DNA from: JAAELZ01 sp965237995
GTDB taxonomy: Bacteria; Pseudomonadota; Gammaproteobacteria; Arenicellales; Poriferihabitantaceae
Direction of reading: 5' to 3'
Length of the DNA stretch: 64,000 nucleotides
Assembly: GCA_965237995.1 (NCBI GenBank)
Contig: CBDEGO010000003.1
Location: 186,001-250,000, forward strand
A program made the translations under genes and the position numbers. The notes beneath the pieces were generated by a model. The model saw only the letters and a list, made by a program, of their open reading frames with translations, did not search any database and was not told where the DNA came from. Below, piece after piece: positions 24,530 through 34,475 of the stretch. The stretch's first letter is position 1, and every line of letters starts with the position of its first letter.

Positions 24530-25963
24530 TTATTGAAGCGCGACTTCACCCACACGAACGATCTTCATCGTATTTGTGCGTCCTTTAATGGAGCTGTCGC
24601 CTCGGGTAATGATAATTTGTTCTCGGTCTTTTACTTGTCCAGATTTCTTAAGTGATTCTACCGCAGCGCGGTTAATCCCGGAAGACTGCCAAGCAGTTAC
24701 GTCGAATGAAACGGGTTGTACACTGCGGTACAAGCAAACCTTTCGCGCAGCATTGGGGCTACGCGTCATAGCGAAGATGGGCGTATAGGCATTGGTTCTA
24801 GACATCAATAGCGCTGTTCTACCTGACTCAGTTAAGGCGATAATAGCGGCAACTGGGAAACGAGAAGCGGTAAACATCGTTGCCATTGCAATGGATTCTT
24901 CCGCGTTACCAAACTCTACGTCCATGACGTATTTAGTCGCATGGCCATCTTCACCTTCTGAACCAACACAAATTCGGTGCATTGCTTCGATGACCTTTTC
25001 TGGATACTTACCGACGGCTGTTTCTGCCGATAACATCACTGCATCTGTGCCATCTAACACGGCATTGGCTACATCTGAGACCTCTGCACGCGTAGGTAGC
25101 GGACTTTCGATCATCGACTGCATCATTTGTGTAGCCGTAATAACGACTCGATTAGACTCCCGCGCTTTACGAATTAAGTGTTTTTGTACACCCGGCAAAT
25201 TTTCGTCGCCAATCTCAACACCTAGATCACCGCGAGCGATCATTATCACATCGGTATCTTTAATGATTTCGTCTATGTTATCGAGTGCTTCTTTGCGCTC
25301 TATTTTTGCCACAATAGCAGCTTCATTCCCTAAACCACGCATTAAACCACGTGCAATGTGGATATCTTTTGCATTCTTTACGAACGAAATAGCCAAAAAG
25401 TCGACGTCTAATTTGGCCGCAAGCTTTATGTCATTTTTGTCCTTTGCGGTTAAAGCACCGGCTGACAAACCGCCGCCCTTTAGGTTAATTCCTTTGTTAT
25501 TAGATAGTTTTCCACCGATAAGTACCTTGGTGTGTATTTCACTATCTGTTATCTCAGATACTTCTAGGGCAATGTTACCGTCGTCAAGAATTAGAGTGTT
25601 ACCTACTTCGACGTCATTGATCAATTCCGCGTAAGTCAATCCGACTTGATTGATGTCACCGTCGGTTTTGCCGAGCGTGGTGCTTAAAGTAAATAGTGCG
25701 CCTTCCTCTAACTGAACAGCATCATTCTTGAATCGTTCAATACGAATCTTTGGACCTTGCAAGTCGCCCAAAATTGCGACTGTTAAGCCAAGCTCAGCTG
25801 AAACTTCTCTAACAAGTTCCACTCTGCGTTGGTGTTCCTGCGCATCTCCGTGCGAAAAGTTAATCCGTACGACATTTACACCCTGAGTTAGGATGTTTTT
25901 CATTACTTCAGGGTCGTCAGTAGCAGGCCCTAAAGAAGCCACGATTTTAGTGCGACGCATCAT
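24530..25963 (-). CDS. pyk: Pyruvate kinase
   Basis: 477 residues. MRRTKIVASLGPATDD and VNVVRINFSHGDAQEH at the N-terminus, then the active-site signature IVAKIERKEALDNIDEI and MIARGDLGVEIG. The C-terminal allosteric domain (SIAMATMFTASRFPVAAIIALTESGRTA) is complete. It converts PEP and ADP to pyruvate and ATP. Located between pgk and fba within the glycolytic cluster; fba begins 30 bases downstream. Confidence 0.96.
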   Translation of the reverse strand: MMRRTKIVASLGPATDDPEVMKNILTQGVNVVRINFSHGDAQEHQRRVELVREVSAELGLTVAILGDLQGPKIRIERFKNDAVQLEEGALFTLSTTLGKTDGDINQVGLTYAELINDVEVGNTLILDDGNIALEVSEITDSEIHTKVLIGGKLSNNKGINLKGGGLSAGALTAKDKNDIKLAAKLDVDFLAISFVKNAKDIHIARGLMRGLGNEAAIVAKIERKEALDNIDEIIKDTDVIMIARGDLGVEIGDENLPGVQKHLIRKARESNRVVITATQMMQSMIESPLPTRAEVSDVANAVLDGTDAVMLSAETAVGKYPEKVIEAMHRICVGSEGEDGHATKYVMDVEFGNAEESIAMATMFTASRFPVAAIIALTESGRTALLMSRTNAYTPIFAMTRSPNAARKVCLYRSVQPVSFDVTAWQSSGINRAAVESLKKSGQVKDREQIIITRGDSSIKGRTNTMKIVRVGEVALQ

Positions 25964-26001
25964 GATGTAACCGTATCCATATTCCGATAATTATAGCGGC
26001 T

Positions 26002-27176
26002 TCAAGCGCGCGACTTAAGCATTTCAACCGCGGGTAGTTTTTTACCTTCTAGAAACTCTAAAAAAGCGCCGCCGCCAGTAGAAATATACGAAACCATCGG
26101 TTCAATATTATATTTGTCTACTGCCGCTAAGGTATCACCGCCACCGGCAATAGAAAACGCTGAAGAGTTTGCAATCGCTTGCGCTAATACTTCAGTGCCA
26201 TTGCCAAATTGATCAAATTCAAATACGCCAACTGGGCCATTCCAAACGATCGTGCCCGCATTCGACATTAATTCCGCAAATTGTTGCGCAGTTTTTGGCC
26301 CGATATCGAAAATCATATCATCGTCCAGCACGTCTTCAACACGTTTTATCACGGCTTTTGCTTCTGGCGAAAACTCTTTTCCAACGACCACATCAACCGG
26401 AACAGGGATTTCTCCGCCTTTAGCTTTAGCCGCGTCCATTAGGCGCTGCGCTTCAGGAATTAAGTCTATTTCAACTAGAGATTTACCTACGTTGTAACCT
26501 GCTGCAGCAATAAATGTATTCGCTATGCCACCACCGGGAATGAGTTGGTCTACGATGCCGGATAACGCCTCTAGTACCGTGAGTTTAGTTGATACTTTTG
26601 ACCCGCCTACAATCGCTGCCATAGGGCGCTTTGGCTGGTTTAGCGCTTCACCTAAAGCCGCTAGCTCTCCTTCCAATAAAGGCCCGGCGCAGGCTTGAGG
26701 TGCGAATTCCCTACGCCATGGGTCGATGCTTGTGCTCGATGCGCAGTACCAAATGCATCCATTACATAGACATCACATAATGCCGCATAGGCCTTTGCTA
26801 GATCTGTATCATTTGATTTTTCACCGCGGTTAAAGCGTACGTTTTCTAGCAACACTACTTCACCATCGTTTAAGACGGGGGCAGTTTGTAGATAATCATT
26901 CACCAATCGAACAGTTTGCCCTAATACCTGACTTAGATAGTCTGCAACCGGTGCCAGTGACAAAGCCTTATCAACTTCCCCTTCAGTCGGGCGGCCCATA
27001 TGTGACATGAGTATCACGCGCGCGCCCTTTTGCAAGGCTAAGCGAATGGTTGGTAAAGAGGCGTCGATTCGTTTTGCGGAGCTAACAGCGCCGTCTTTAA
27101 TTGGCACATTTAAATCTTGACGAATAAGTACTGACTTACCCGATAGATCAAGCTGTTCCATTGTGATAATTGGCAT
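26002..27176 (-). pseudogene. pgk: Phosphoglycerate kinase, interrupted by a 1-base frameshift
   Basis: The N-terminal frame from ATG 27176 reads normal PGK (LSGKSVLIRQDLNVPIKDG, RVILMSHMGRP, VVLLENVRFNRGEKSND, DVYVMDAFGTAHRAQAST) and then shifts after HGV at about 26705-26712. The other frame continues FAPQACAGPLLEGELAALGEAL, then VGGSKVSTKLTVLE, TIVWNGPVGVFEF and STGGGAFLEFLEGK to the stop at 26002. Restoring one base gives 391 residues, the normal length. Pgk is normally essential for glycolysis/gluconeogenesis, so a sequencing or assembly error is more likely than true loss. Confidence 0.9.
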
Positions 27177-27260
27177 TATATTTATACTTATTATTTATTA
27201 ATATCAGTTATTTAATAAGGCTATTTAAACTAACCTAGTGATATATATGCAACTTTTAAT

Positions 27261-27287
27261 AACAAAAGGCTGCCCATAGAGCAGCCT
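27261..27287 (-). terminator. Terminator after gap
   Basis: AGGCTGC (27267-27273) pairs with GCAGCCT (27281-27287); on the minus strand it is followed by TTTTGTTATT. It lies between gap and pgk, so it may make pgk-pyk-fba partly separate from tkt-gap. Confidence 0.75.
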
Positions 27288-27320
27288 ATCTAAAGCAAAT
27301 AAACAGAGTAGATTACTTTA

Positions 27321-28322
27321 TTATTTAGCGTTCATTAATGCCATTGTGGTATCTAGCATACGGTTTGAAAACCCCCACTCATTATCATACCAAGAGCACA
27401 CTTTGACCAATGTGCCCCCCGTAACGCGCGTCATGCCTGCGTCAAAATTAGAGGAGGTAGACACATGATTAAAATCAACTGAAACCAATGGTGCATCAGT
27501 ATAAGCCAATACCTTATTATCGGCTGCGTCTTGCATAATACTATTAATTTCTTCAACTGATGTTTCACGCGCCGCAACAAAAGTTAAGTCCACTAAAGAC
27601 ACATTGATGGTGGGAACGCGCACTGAAAACCCATCTAACTTGCCATTTAAGTCTGGCAATACAAGCCCTACCGCAGCCGCAGCACCAGTTTTAGTTGGAA
27701 TCATCGATTGAGTAGCAGAACGTGCGCGACGTAAGTCACTATGAAATACATCTGTTAGCACTTGATCGTTGGTGTAGGCATGAATGGTGTTCATCAAACC
27801 GTGAACAACGCCAATGGTGTCGTTTAATGGTTTCACTAACGGAGCTAAACAGTTAGTCGTGCAAGAAGCATTAGAGATAATTGTATCGCTTGACTTAAGT
27901 ACATCTTCGTTTACACCGAAAACGATTGTCGCGTCGACATCTGAACCACCTGGTGCAGAGATAATAACTTTCTTAGCCCCTGCTTCAATATGTGCGCTTG
28001 CTTTGTCTTTGGATGCAAAGAAGCCTGTGCATTCCATTACCACATCAACACCTAATTCGCCCCACGGTAGTTTTGCTGGGTCGCGCTCGGCACAAACCTT
28101 AATGCGGTCACCATTGACGATAATATCGTCACCTTCTACGCTTACGGTACCGGGGAAACGACCATGTGCAGTATCGTATTGCGTTAAGTGTGCATTGGTA
28201 TTTGCATCACCTAAATCATTGATGGCTACGATTTCAATGTCATCACGACCTGATTCATAACGTGCCCGTAAAATATTGCGGCCAATGCGACCATAGCCAT
28301 TAATTGCGACTTTGATAGTCAT
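27321..28322 (-). CDS. gap: Glyceraldehyde-3-phosphate dehydrogenase, type I
   Basis: 333 residues. NAD-binding start KVAINGYGRIGRNILRA, catalytic Cys in IISNASCTTNCLAPL near residue 153, the His region in MNTIHAYTNDQ, and WYDNEWGFSNRM near the end. It oxidises glyceraldehyde-3-phosphate to 1,3-bisphosphoglycerate, and runs in reverse in gluconeogenesis. It lies between tkt and pgk in the carbon-metabolism cluster. Confidence 0.97.
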   Translation of the reverse strand: MTIKVAINGYGRIGRNILRARYESGRDDIEIVAINDLGDANTNAHLTQYDTAHGRFPGTVSVEGDDIIVNGDRIKVCAERDPAKLPWGELGVDVVMECTGFFASKDKASAHIEAGAKKVIISAPGGSDVDATIVFGVNEDVLKSSDTIISNASCTTNCLAPLVKPLNDTIGVVHGLMNTIHAYTNDQVLTDVFHSDLRRARSATQSMIPTKTGAAAAVGLVLPDLNGKLDGFSVRVPTINVSLVDLTFVAARETSVEEINSIMQDAADNKVLAYTDAPLVSVDFNHVSTSSNFDAGMTRVTGGTLVKVCSWYDNEWGFSNRMLDTTMALMNAK

Positions 28323-28397
28323 TCTTAATTCTCCAAGTATAATTTTAAGATAAAGTGTTCAGCAAATGGCATACAGAGCATTTGCGTATTATAAGGT

Positions 28398-30401
28398 TTA
28401 GCTTACCCGATCAACTGCCGCGCAGACATTCTCAACAGTAAAGCCAAAGTGTTCAAACAGTTGCCCAGCAGGTGCAGACTCGCCAAAGGTGGTCATTCCA
28501 ACTACTTCGCCCTGCGAGCCGACATACTTCCACCAACCATCCATAATAGCTGCTTCTACAGCCACCCGAGCGGTGATTGCTTTCGGTAAAACCGACTCTT
28601 TATAGTCTGCTGATTGCGACTCGAATACATCCACCGATGGCATCGAAACCACACGGATATTTTTAGATGAAGCGTTTGCCGTTTCAACAGCCAGTGCCAC
28701 TTCAGAACCCGTTGCAATAATAATCGCGTCAGGTTGACCGTCACAGTCTTGCAACACATACCCCCCTTTTGCAACATTATTGAGTGTTGTCGTGTCACGG
28801 CTTTGGAACGGTAAATTTTGTCTAGAGAAAATCAAGCAACTTGGGCCAGCATCATATTCAATAGCGTGTTTCCACGCAATAGCGGTTTCTACCGTATCGC
28901 ACGGACGCCAAACAGACATATTTGGAATCATTCGCAAGGTTGGGATTTGCTCAACGGCTTGATGCGTTGGGCCATCTTCACCTAAACCAATAGAGTCATG
29001 GGTATAGACGAAAATACTACGTATCCCCATAAGCGCTGCCATACGTAAAGCATTGCGCGCGTATTCAGAAAACATGAGAAAGGTTGCACCATAAGGAATA
29101 AACCCGCCATGTAGTGCAAGGCCATTCATGATTGCGCTCATACCGAATTCCCGAACGCCGTATGACAGGTAATTACCAGTAAAATCTTTCTCTGGACCGG
29201 TGTTGGAATTGATATAAACGCTGCCATCGTGAAAAGTGTTGTTTGAAGGCGTTAAATCGGCCGAACCGCCAAGCAATTCAGATAACAGCGGCGCATAGCC
29301 ATTCAATGCTCCTTTAGAGGCAACGCGTGTGGCTGGTGATTCCGCCTTTTCGTTGACTTCAGCTATAAATGCCGCGGCATCCGCCTGCCAGTTTTCTGGT
29401 AAAGCGCCTGATTGGCGCCGTGTAAATTCAGCAGCCTCCGTTGGATAGGCTTTAGCGTAGGCAGAAAACTGATCATTCCACACTGCTTCAGCAGCAGCGC
29501 CTGATTGTTTTGCACTCCACGCACTATAAATGTCGTCAGGAACGCTAAACGGCGGGTGTGACCAGCCAATATGCTCTCGAGTCGCTGCAATTTCATCATG
29601 ACCTAATGGCTCACCGTGTACTTTATGTCCGCCCCCTTTGTTTGGCGCGCCCTTACCGATAACGGTTTTACAACAAATTAACGTTGGTTTATCTGTATTC
29701 GCAAGCGCTTGTTCCGTAGCCACTTTAATTGCCTCAGCATCGTGACCATCAACATCAGCGATCACCTGCCAACCATAAGACTCAAAGCGTTTAGGAGTAT
29801 CATCGTTAAACCAGCCAACGACATCGCCATCAATCGAAATACCGTTATCGTCATAAAAGCAGATCAGCTTGCCTAAACCGAGTGTTCCAGCTAACGAACA
29901 AGCTTCGTGAGAAATGCCTTCCATTAAACAGCCATCTCCAACAAATGCAAAGGTGTTGTGGTCGACTATTTGATGATCTTCTTTATTAAATTGCGCTGCT
30001 AAGACCTTTTCTGCTAGCGCAAAACCTACTGCGTTACTAACGCCTTGCCCTAATGGACCTGTTGTTGTTTCAATGCCAGGGGCATAACCATATTCAGGGT
30101 GTCCTGGCGTTTTTGAGTGTAGTTGTCTGAAATTACGAATATCGTCCATTGATAAGCCATACCCTGTTAAGTGCAACAAGGAATACGGCAACATCGATGC
30201 ATGACCATTTGACATTACAAATCGGTCGCGGTCCACCCAATCGGGGTTAGACGGGTTATGCTGCATAAAATCGCTATAAAGCACTTCAGCAATATCAGCC
30301 ATACCCATCGGTGCACCTGGGTGACCACAGTTGGCTTGTTGTACTGCATCCATGCTTAGCGCCCGAATGGCGTTGGCTTTATCCGATCGACTGACTGTCA
30401 T
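28398..30401 (-). CDS. tkt: Transketolase
   Basis: 667 residues. Substrate/TPP motifs NCGHPGAPMGMADIAEVL, GPLGQGVSNAVGFALAEK, and the TPP-binding VGDGCLMEGISHEACSLAG with downstream DDNGISIDG. The pyrimidine domain includes GVREFGMSAIMNGLALHGG, THDSIGLGEDGPTHQ and the C-terminal domain is complete. It moves two-carbon units between pentose and triose/hexose phosphates. It is the first gene of the tkt-gap-pgk-pyk-fba cluster. Confidence 0.97.
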   Translation of the reverse strand: MTVSRSDKANAIRALSMDAVQQANCGHPGAPMGMADIAEVLYSDFMQHNPSNPDWVDRDRFVMSNGHASMLPYSLLHLTGYGLSMDDIRNFRQLHSKTPGHPEYGYAPGIETTTGPLGQGVSNAVGFALAEKVLAAQFNKEDHQIVDHNTFAFVGDGCLMEGISHEACSLAGTLGLGKLICFYDDNGISIDGDVVGWFNDDTPKRFESYGWQVIADVDGHDAEAIKVATEQALANTDKPTLICCKTVIGKGAPNKGGGHKVHGEPLGHDEIAATREHIGWSHPPFSVPDDIYSAWSAKQSGAAAEAVWNDQFSAYAKAYPTEAAEFTRRQSGALPENWQADAAAFIAEVNEKAESPATRVASKGALNGYAPLLSELLGGSADLTPSNNTFHDGSVYINSNTGPEKDFTGNYLSYGVREFGMSAIMNGLALHGGFIPYGATFLMFSEYARNALRMAALMGIRSIFVYTHDSIGLGEDGPTHQAVEQIPTLRMIPNMSVWRPCDTVETAIAWKHAIEYDAGPSCLIFSRQNLPFQSRDTTTLNNVAKGGYVLQDCDGQPDAIIIATGSEVALAVETANASSKNIRVVSMPSVDVFESQSADYKESVLPKAITARVAVEAAIMDGWWKYVGSQGEVVGMTTFGESAPAGQLFEHFGFTVENVCAAVDRVS

Positions 30402-30545
30402 AGAAGGTTCCTCAAAAATTTCTTAATATAGAAGTTGAGTGAAAATAATAGATAGTTGCTACTCGCAGAATAGCTTTGGATAATGTAGGTGATAAAACTC
30501 AAAACGGCTGTTGGATTAAGTTGCTAGAGCTTGGGTCAATGCAAA

Positions 30546-31226
30546 TTATTGGCTATTTTCTATTTGTTGCTCTGATGAAGGCTCATCGGTAACAACAGTT
30601 GGTTTTTCAAGGGCAGTGATTCTAACACTTTGTGCGTTATGAAATACTAGCATTGTTGGCCAATCCGTTCCTAATGAACGTAATCTTGTTAAACAAGCAG
30701 CAGGAACCTCTAATCTTAAGTTAGATTGTTTGCGCATGGCTAACACCTCACCCAAAATAACGCGCATTGGCCCACCATGCGTCACCACCAAGATACGCTT
30801 ACCTTCATTTTCTTTAAGTATCCTTTCCCATTCCTTTAGCACGACATCATGAAATTCTTGATAAGGTTTGGCTTTAGGTGGAGGCGCATCGAATGGGTCT
30901 TGCATAAACGCCTCGAACAAGGCAGGAGACGCTTGGATTATTTTCACAACTGCTTGATTTTCCCAAGAACCGTAATGATATTCCGTTAAGCTTTTACGAA
31001 TTTTGCACGGAATCTTTTGTTGCTTAGCGATCGCTTTAGCAACGCTAGCGCAACGCTTAAGCGGCGAACTAAGCACAATATCCCATTCTCCCTGCTGCGC
31101 TTGTGCCAACATATTGGCGCGGCCTTGTTTGGTTAACGCCACATCAGTACTGCCAATAAATGAACTAGCCAACTCAGCGGCAGCCACTTCACCATCCCGT
31201 AATAAATCAATAAGCGTCTCGCTCAT
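30546..31226 (-). CDS. Histidine phosphatase-fold protein with RHG changed to RDG
   Basis: 226 residues, branch I histidine phosphatase superfamily (phosphoglycerate mutase/alpha-ribazole phosphatase-like). The start reads LIDLLRDGEV where the family has LLRHGE: residue 11, the His that becomes phosphorylated, is Asp. The other motifs remain: SSPLKRCASVAKAI, the Glu region TEYHYGSWE, and the second catalytic His in VVTHGGPMRVIL. A GAT codon could come from CAT by one change. Without the nucleophile the usual reaction should fail, so this may be a non-enzymatic protein or a recent mutation. Substrate unknown. Confidence 0.75.
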   Translation of the reverse strand: MSETLIDLLRDGEVAAAELASSFIGSTDVALTKQGRANMLAQAQQGEWDIVLSSPLKRCASVAKAIAKQQKIPCKIRKSLTEYHYGSWENQAVVKIIQASPALFEAFMQDPFDAPPPKAKPYQEFHDVVLKEWERILKENEGKRILVVTHGGPMRVILGEVLAMRKQSNLRLEVPAACLTRLRSLGTDWPTMLVFHNAQSVRITALEKPTVVTDEPSSEQQIENSQ

Positions 31227-31371
31227 GGTAAATAAGGCCTATCATATTTGATGGCCCTTTCAGGCGCAGACAGGCAAAGAATAAAACTAAGCATATATAG
31301 AGGAGGTTGAGGAGCGCTTATTAAATGTAAGGCTAAATAGAATAAAACGGCACAGTCGCTATTTTAAATCA

Positions 31372-32769
31372 TCAAAGTGTAGACAAGTCGATTCTATCGC
31401 CAATTTGACCAAAGGTAACGCCTAATCCCAAGCGTTTAGCAATTTTCTTTTGCAAGCCTTCTCGGGCTTTTTGCTCTCCATGGATAATGCATACGTGTGG
31501 CTTAGTCTTGAAACAGCCAAGCCAGCGTAACAAATCAGCTTGATCCGCGTGCGCCGATAAACCACCGACTGTATGTATCTGGGCGTTAACTGGAATTGAT
31601 TTATTGTGAATTTTTACGGAATTAGCCCCTTCTACTATTTCTCGGCCCAAGGTTCCGCGCCCTTGGTAACCCGCAACAATGATATGGCTATTTGGGTTTG
31701 GTAGATTCTGTTTCAGGTGGTGCAAAATGCGCCCCGCGGTCATCATTCCGCTGGCGGCGAGAATAATGGCGTGGTGCTTTACTTTATTGATCGCTTTAGA
31801 CTCTTTTGCGCTTTTAGTTAAGTGCAGGTTTTTAATCGCCGGCATTTCATTTATTTGTTTGCGTAGCCGCGTTGCGTCTTCGTCGTAAAGATGCGGGTAA
31901 TTCCAATAAATAGCAGTCGCTTCAATTGCCATTGGGCTGTTGAGGTAAATTTGCCAATTTTTCAAGTTCCATTGCTGATAATGGCTACCTAACATATACA
32001 GCAAATCTTGGCTGCGCCCTAGCGCAAAGGCTGGTATCACAATGTTTCCATTGTCTTTGTCTGCTTGCGCAATGATACCAGCAATCTCATCAACCGTATC
32101 TTGCCTGTCGCGATGATGCCGATCACCGTAGGTGCTTTCCATTAAGATTAAATCTGCTTCTTCGATTGACGCAGGGTCATTTAGTATGGGTGAATTATAT
32201 TGGCCCAAATCACCACTAAACACGACTTTACGCTGAACGCCATCTTCTTCAAGCCACAGCTCTACTGAACTCGACCCAAGGATATGCCCCGCATCTTGAA
32301 AGCGGACAGTGACTCCCGGCAATATCTGTTGTTTTTCACGGTATTTACAGCCGACTAACTGCTTGAATACACTGCTGACATCTTTGACTTCGTAGAGAGG
32401 CTGAATGAGTTCTTTATTTTTACGACTGCGCCAGCGGTTTTCATTCTTTGCATCTTCTTGCTGTATCCTAGCGGCATCTTCTAATAACACCTTGAGCATA
32501 TCGCAGCTTGCATTTTGCGCATAGATCGCGCCCTTGTAACCACGATTAACTAACAACGGAAGGCGCCCGCTATGGTCTAAATGCGCATGGCTTAACACCA
32601 CCGCGTCAACTTGTTTTATATCAAAGGGAAAGTCTTGATAATTTAAGGATTGCGCTTGGCGACTACCTTGGATAAAGCCACAATCTAATAATAGTCTGCG
32701 CCCACGGATATGAATGATATGACAAGACCCGGTGACGCGGTCCGCAGCACCATAAAATTCAAGCTCCAT
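31372..32769 (-). CDS. Beta-CASP metallo-beta-lactamase RNA nuclease-like protein
   Basis: 465 residues. Metal-binding HAHLDHSGRLP near residues 61-71, later His in DAGHILGSS near 168-176, and SGDLGQYNSP. The beta-CASP part has ILMESTYGDR, VIPAFALGRSQDLLYML, ILAASGMMTAGRILHHL, VGGLSAHADQADLLRWL and HGEQKAREGL. This is the YSH1/CPSF-like bacterial family (predicted exo/endoribonuclease). It is transcribed on its own strand unit next to the phosphatase-fold gene; substrate not known. Confidence 0.9.
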   Translation of the reverse strand: MELEFYGAADRVTGSCHIIHIRGRRLLLDCGFIQGSRQAQSLNYQDFPFDIKQVDAVVLSHAHLDHSGRLPLLVNRGYKGAIYAQNASCDMLKVLLEDAARIQQEDAKNENRWRSRKNKELIQPLYEVKDVSSVFKQLVGCKYREKQQILPGVTVRFQDAGHILGSSSVELWLEEDGVQRKVVFSGDLGQYNSPILNDPASIEEADLILMESTYGDRHHRDRQDTVDEIAGIIAQADKDNGNIVIPAFALGRSQDLLYMLGSHYQQWNLKNWQIYLNSPMAIEATAIYWNYPHLYDEDATRLRKQINEMPAIKNLHLTKSAKESKAINKVKHHAIILAASGMMTAGRILHHLKQNLPNPNSHIIVAGYQGRGTLGREIVEGANSVKIHNKSIPVNAQIHTVGGLSAHADQADLLRWLGCFKTKPHVCIIHGEQKAREGLQKKIAKRLGLGVTFGQIGDRIDLSTL

Positions 32770-32921
32770 TGGCTAATCTCGCGTAAAAGCAGTTATCCGA
32801 TTTTGCTTTATTCATTGACACAGTGATTCAAGTTAATTAAGTACCATGCTTAGCTGAAGATGGGTGATACGCTTAATCAACCGCAAAAACAGAGCGCCGA
32901 AGCCAATTATAACGACAAAAA

Positions 32922-34475
32922 CTAATGATTTTTTTTGCGTTCTTCATATTTTGAGCTCTTTATATATCTAAAATAGGATACACGACCTACAAGCACGATA
33001 AAACAAAGAAAAAATAGCGGTAGGCGCCCCCATTTCACATAAGGCGTTGTACCTGTATACCCATGTACTTCATCAAGCATTGCTACGGCTTCAAACTGCG
33101 GACTAATTTGTTTGAAACTGCCATCTGTGCGAATGACAGTCGATAAACCGCTATTTGATACCCGTATCATTTCTCTACCTGTTTCGATAGCGCGAAAACG
33201 ACCCATCTCTAAGCGTTGATGTGGGGCGATCGAATCGCCAAACCAAGCATCCTCACTGATGTTAATCAGTGCGCTCGCTGATTCAGCGCCCACTCGCCAG
33301 TCTTCTGGAAACGCATCTTCATAGCAGATAGTAGGCAACAATTTGATGCCATTCACATTCAAATGCGCTTGAGTGCCTGGCCAAGAAGTCATATTTGACA
33401 TTGGCACTTGCAACTTCGCTAACAAGCCTGACAGCAACCATTTAAGCGGGAAAAACTCACCAAATGGTACAAGATGCTGTTTACGATAAAACTGTTCGCC
33501 GTTTTGGTCACGCAGCACCATAGAGTTAAAAAGGTCTGTGTCTGTATTGTCTGTTAATTGGCGACGCTCCAGCGTTCCAAATAACAACTTTGACTCTAAC
33601 CCATCCATATGCTGTAGATAACTAGATGGTATTTGGTTGTGTAACAACGGCAGCGCACCTTCTGGCCATACGATTAAGTCGGCATCATCCTTAACCGCAC
33701 TGCTGGCCGCTAGATACCTGTCTAGAATTTCGCCTTGTTGACCTGCTTGCCACTTTAAATCTAATGGGATATTAAGTTGGATTAAACCAAGCTTCAAAGT
33801 TTCACCCGTTGGTTTCACCCATTTGACATGACCAAGCCAAAAACCTCCGACCACTAAAACGAGGCTTAAACCAAGTGGTATTATTAATTGAGTGAATTGT
33901 TTTCTCATCACGCTCCGCCAAACTAGCACAATGGCTCCAGCCAACGCAGATAAAATAAAACTCAATAGCAGAACGCCGCCCATTGGAGCAAACCCAACTA
34001 GCCATGTATCAATAGAGACATAACCAAGCAACAACCACGGAAAACCTGTAAACAAAAAGCCCCGCAGTGCTTCGAGTAAAATCCAGCACACTGGAGCGAT
34101 GCACAATGCGTTGACTGTTAAGGATGGCGATTTACCCCAAGCAAACAACAACCCCGCTAACAAGGGGTAGCAGGCTAGGAATATACCCACCAACACCACC
34201 GCAATCACAGCTAAAACAGGCGGCAGATTGCCAAAGTTAACCATGCTGACATAAATCCATGACACGCCGCCAAGAAATTGCCCAAGCCCAAAAGAAAAGC
34301 TGATAATGGCTGTATCGACTTTATTGCATGATAACCATCCATTAAACAACACCGCCATCGCAATCAAGGACAAGGGCCAATAGCCAAATGGAGCAAACCC
34401 GAGAACAAAAACAGCGCCCATCACTAGGTAGAGCAAAGCTTTCAATATTCGACTGTTAAGCTTCATCGCTTTCAT
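32922..34475 (-). CDS. lnt: Apolipoprotein N-acyltransferase
   Basis: 517 residues. N-terminal six or so membrane helices, then a nitrilase-like periplasmic domain with the catalytic set: Glu in VWPEGALPL, Lys in FYRKQHLVPFGEF and Cys in LLPTICYEDAFPE, plus SEDAWFGDSIAPHQ. It adds the third acyl chain to outer-membrane lipoproteins. Its start overlaps the end of ybeY by about 20 bases; an ATG three codons in is an alternative start. The corC/ybeX gene that usually separates ybeY from lnt is missing. Confidence 0.95.
   Translation of the reverse strand: MKAMKLNSRILKALLYLVMGAVFVLGFAPFGYWPLSLIAMAVLFNGWLSCNKVDTAIISFSFGLGQFLGGVSWIYVSMVNFGNLPPVLAVIAVVLVGIFLACYPLLAGLLFAWGKSPSLTVNALCIAPVCWILLEALRGFLFTGFPWLLLGYVSIDTWLVGFAPMGGVLLLSFILSALAGAIVLVWRSVMRKQFTQLIIPLGLSLVLVVGGFWLGHVKWVKPTGETLKLGLIQLNIPLDLKWQAGQQGEILDRYLAASSAVKDDADLIVWPEGALPLLHNQIPSSYLQHMDGLESKLLFGTLERRQLTDNTDTDLFNSMVLRDQNGEQFYRKQHLVPFGEFFPLKWLLSGLLAKLQVPMSNMTSWPGTQAHLNVNGIKLLPTICYEDAFPEDWRVGAESASALINISEDAWFGDSIAPHQRLEMGRFRAIETGREMIRVSNSGLSTVIRTDGSFKQISPQFEAVAMLDEVHGYTGTTPYVKWGRLPLFFLCFIVLVGRVSYFRYIKSSKYEERKKNH

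Noticed and set aside
24792..25634. 280-codon plus-strand open frame
   Set aside because: It is antisense to pyk, Ser/Ile-rich with no recognisable motif; the minus-strand gene explains the open frame.
26661..27176. Programmed frameshifting in pgk
   Set aside because: No slippery heptamer or stimulatory structure is visible, and pgk is not known to use recoding; simple base loss is a better explanation.
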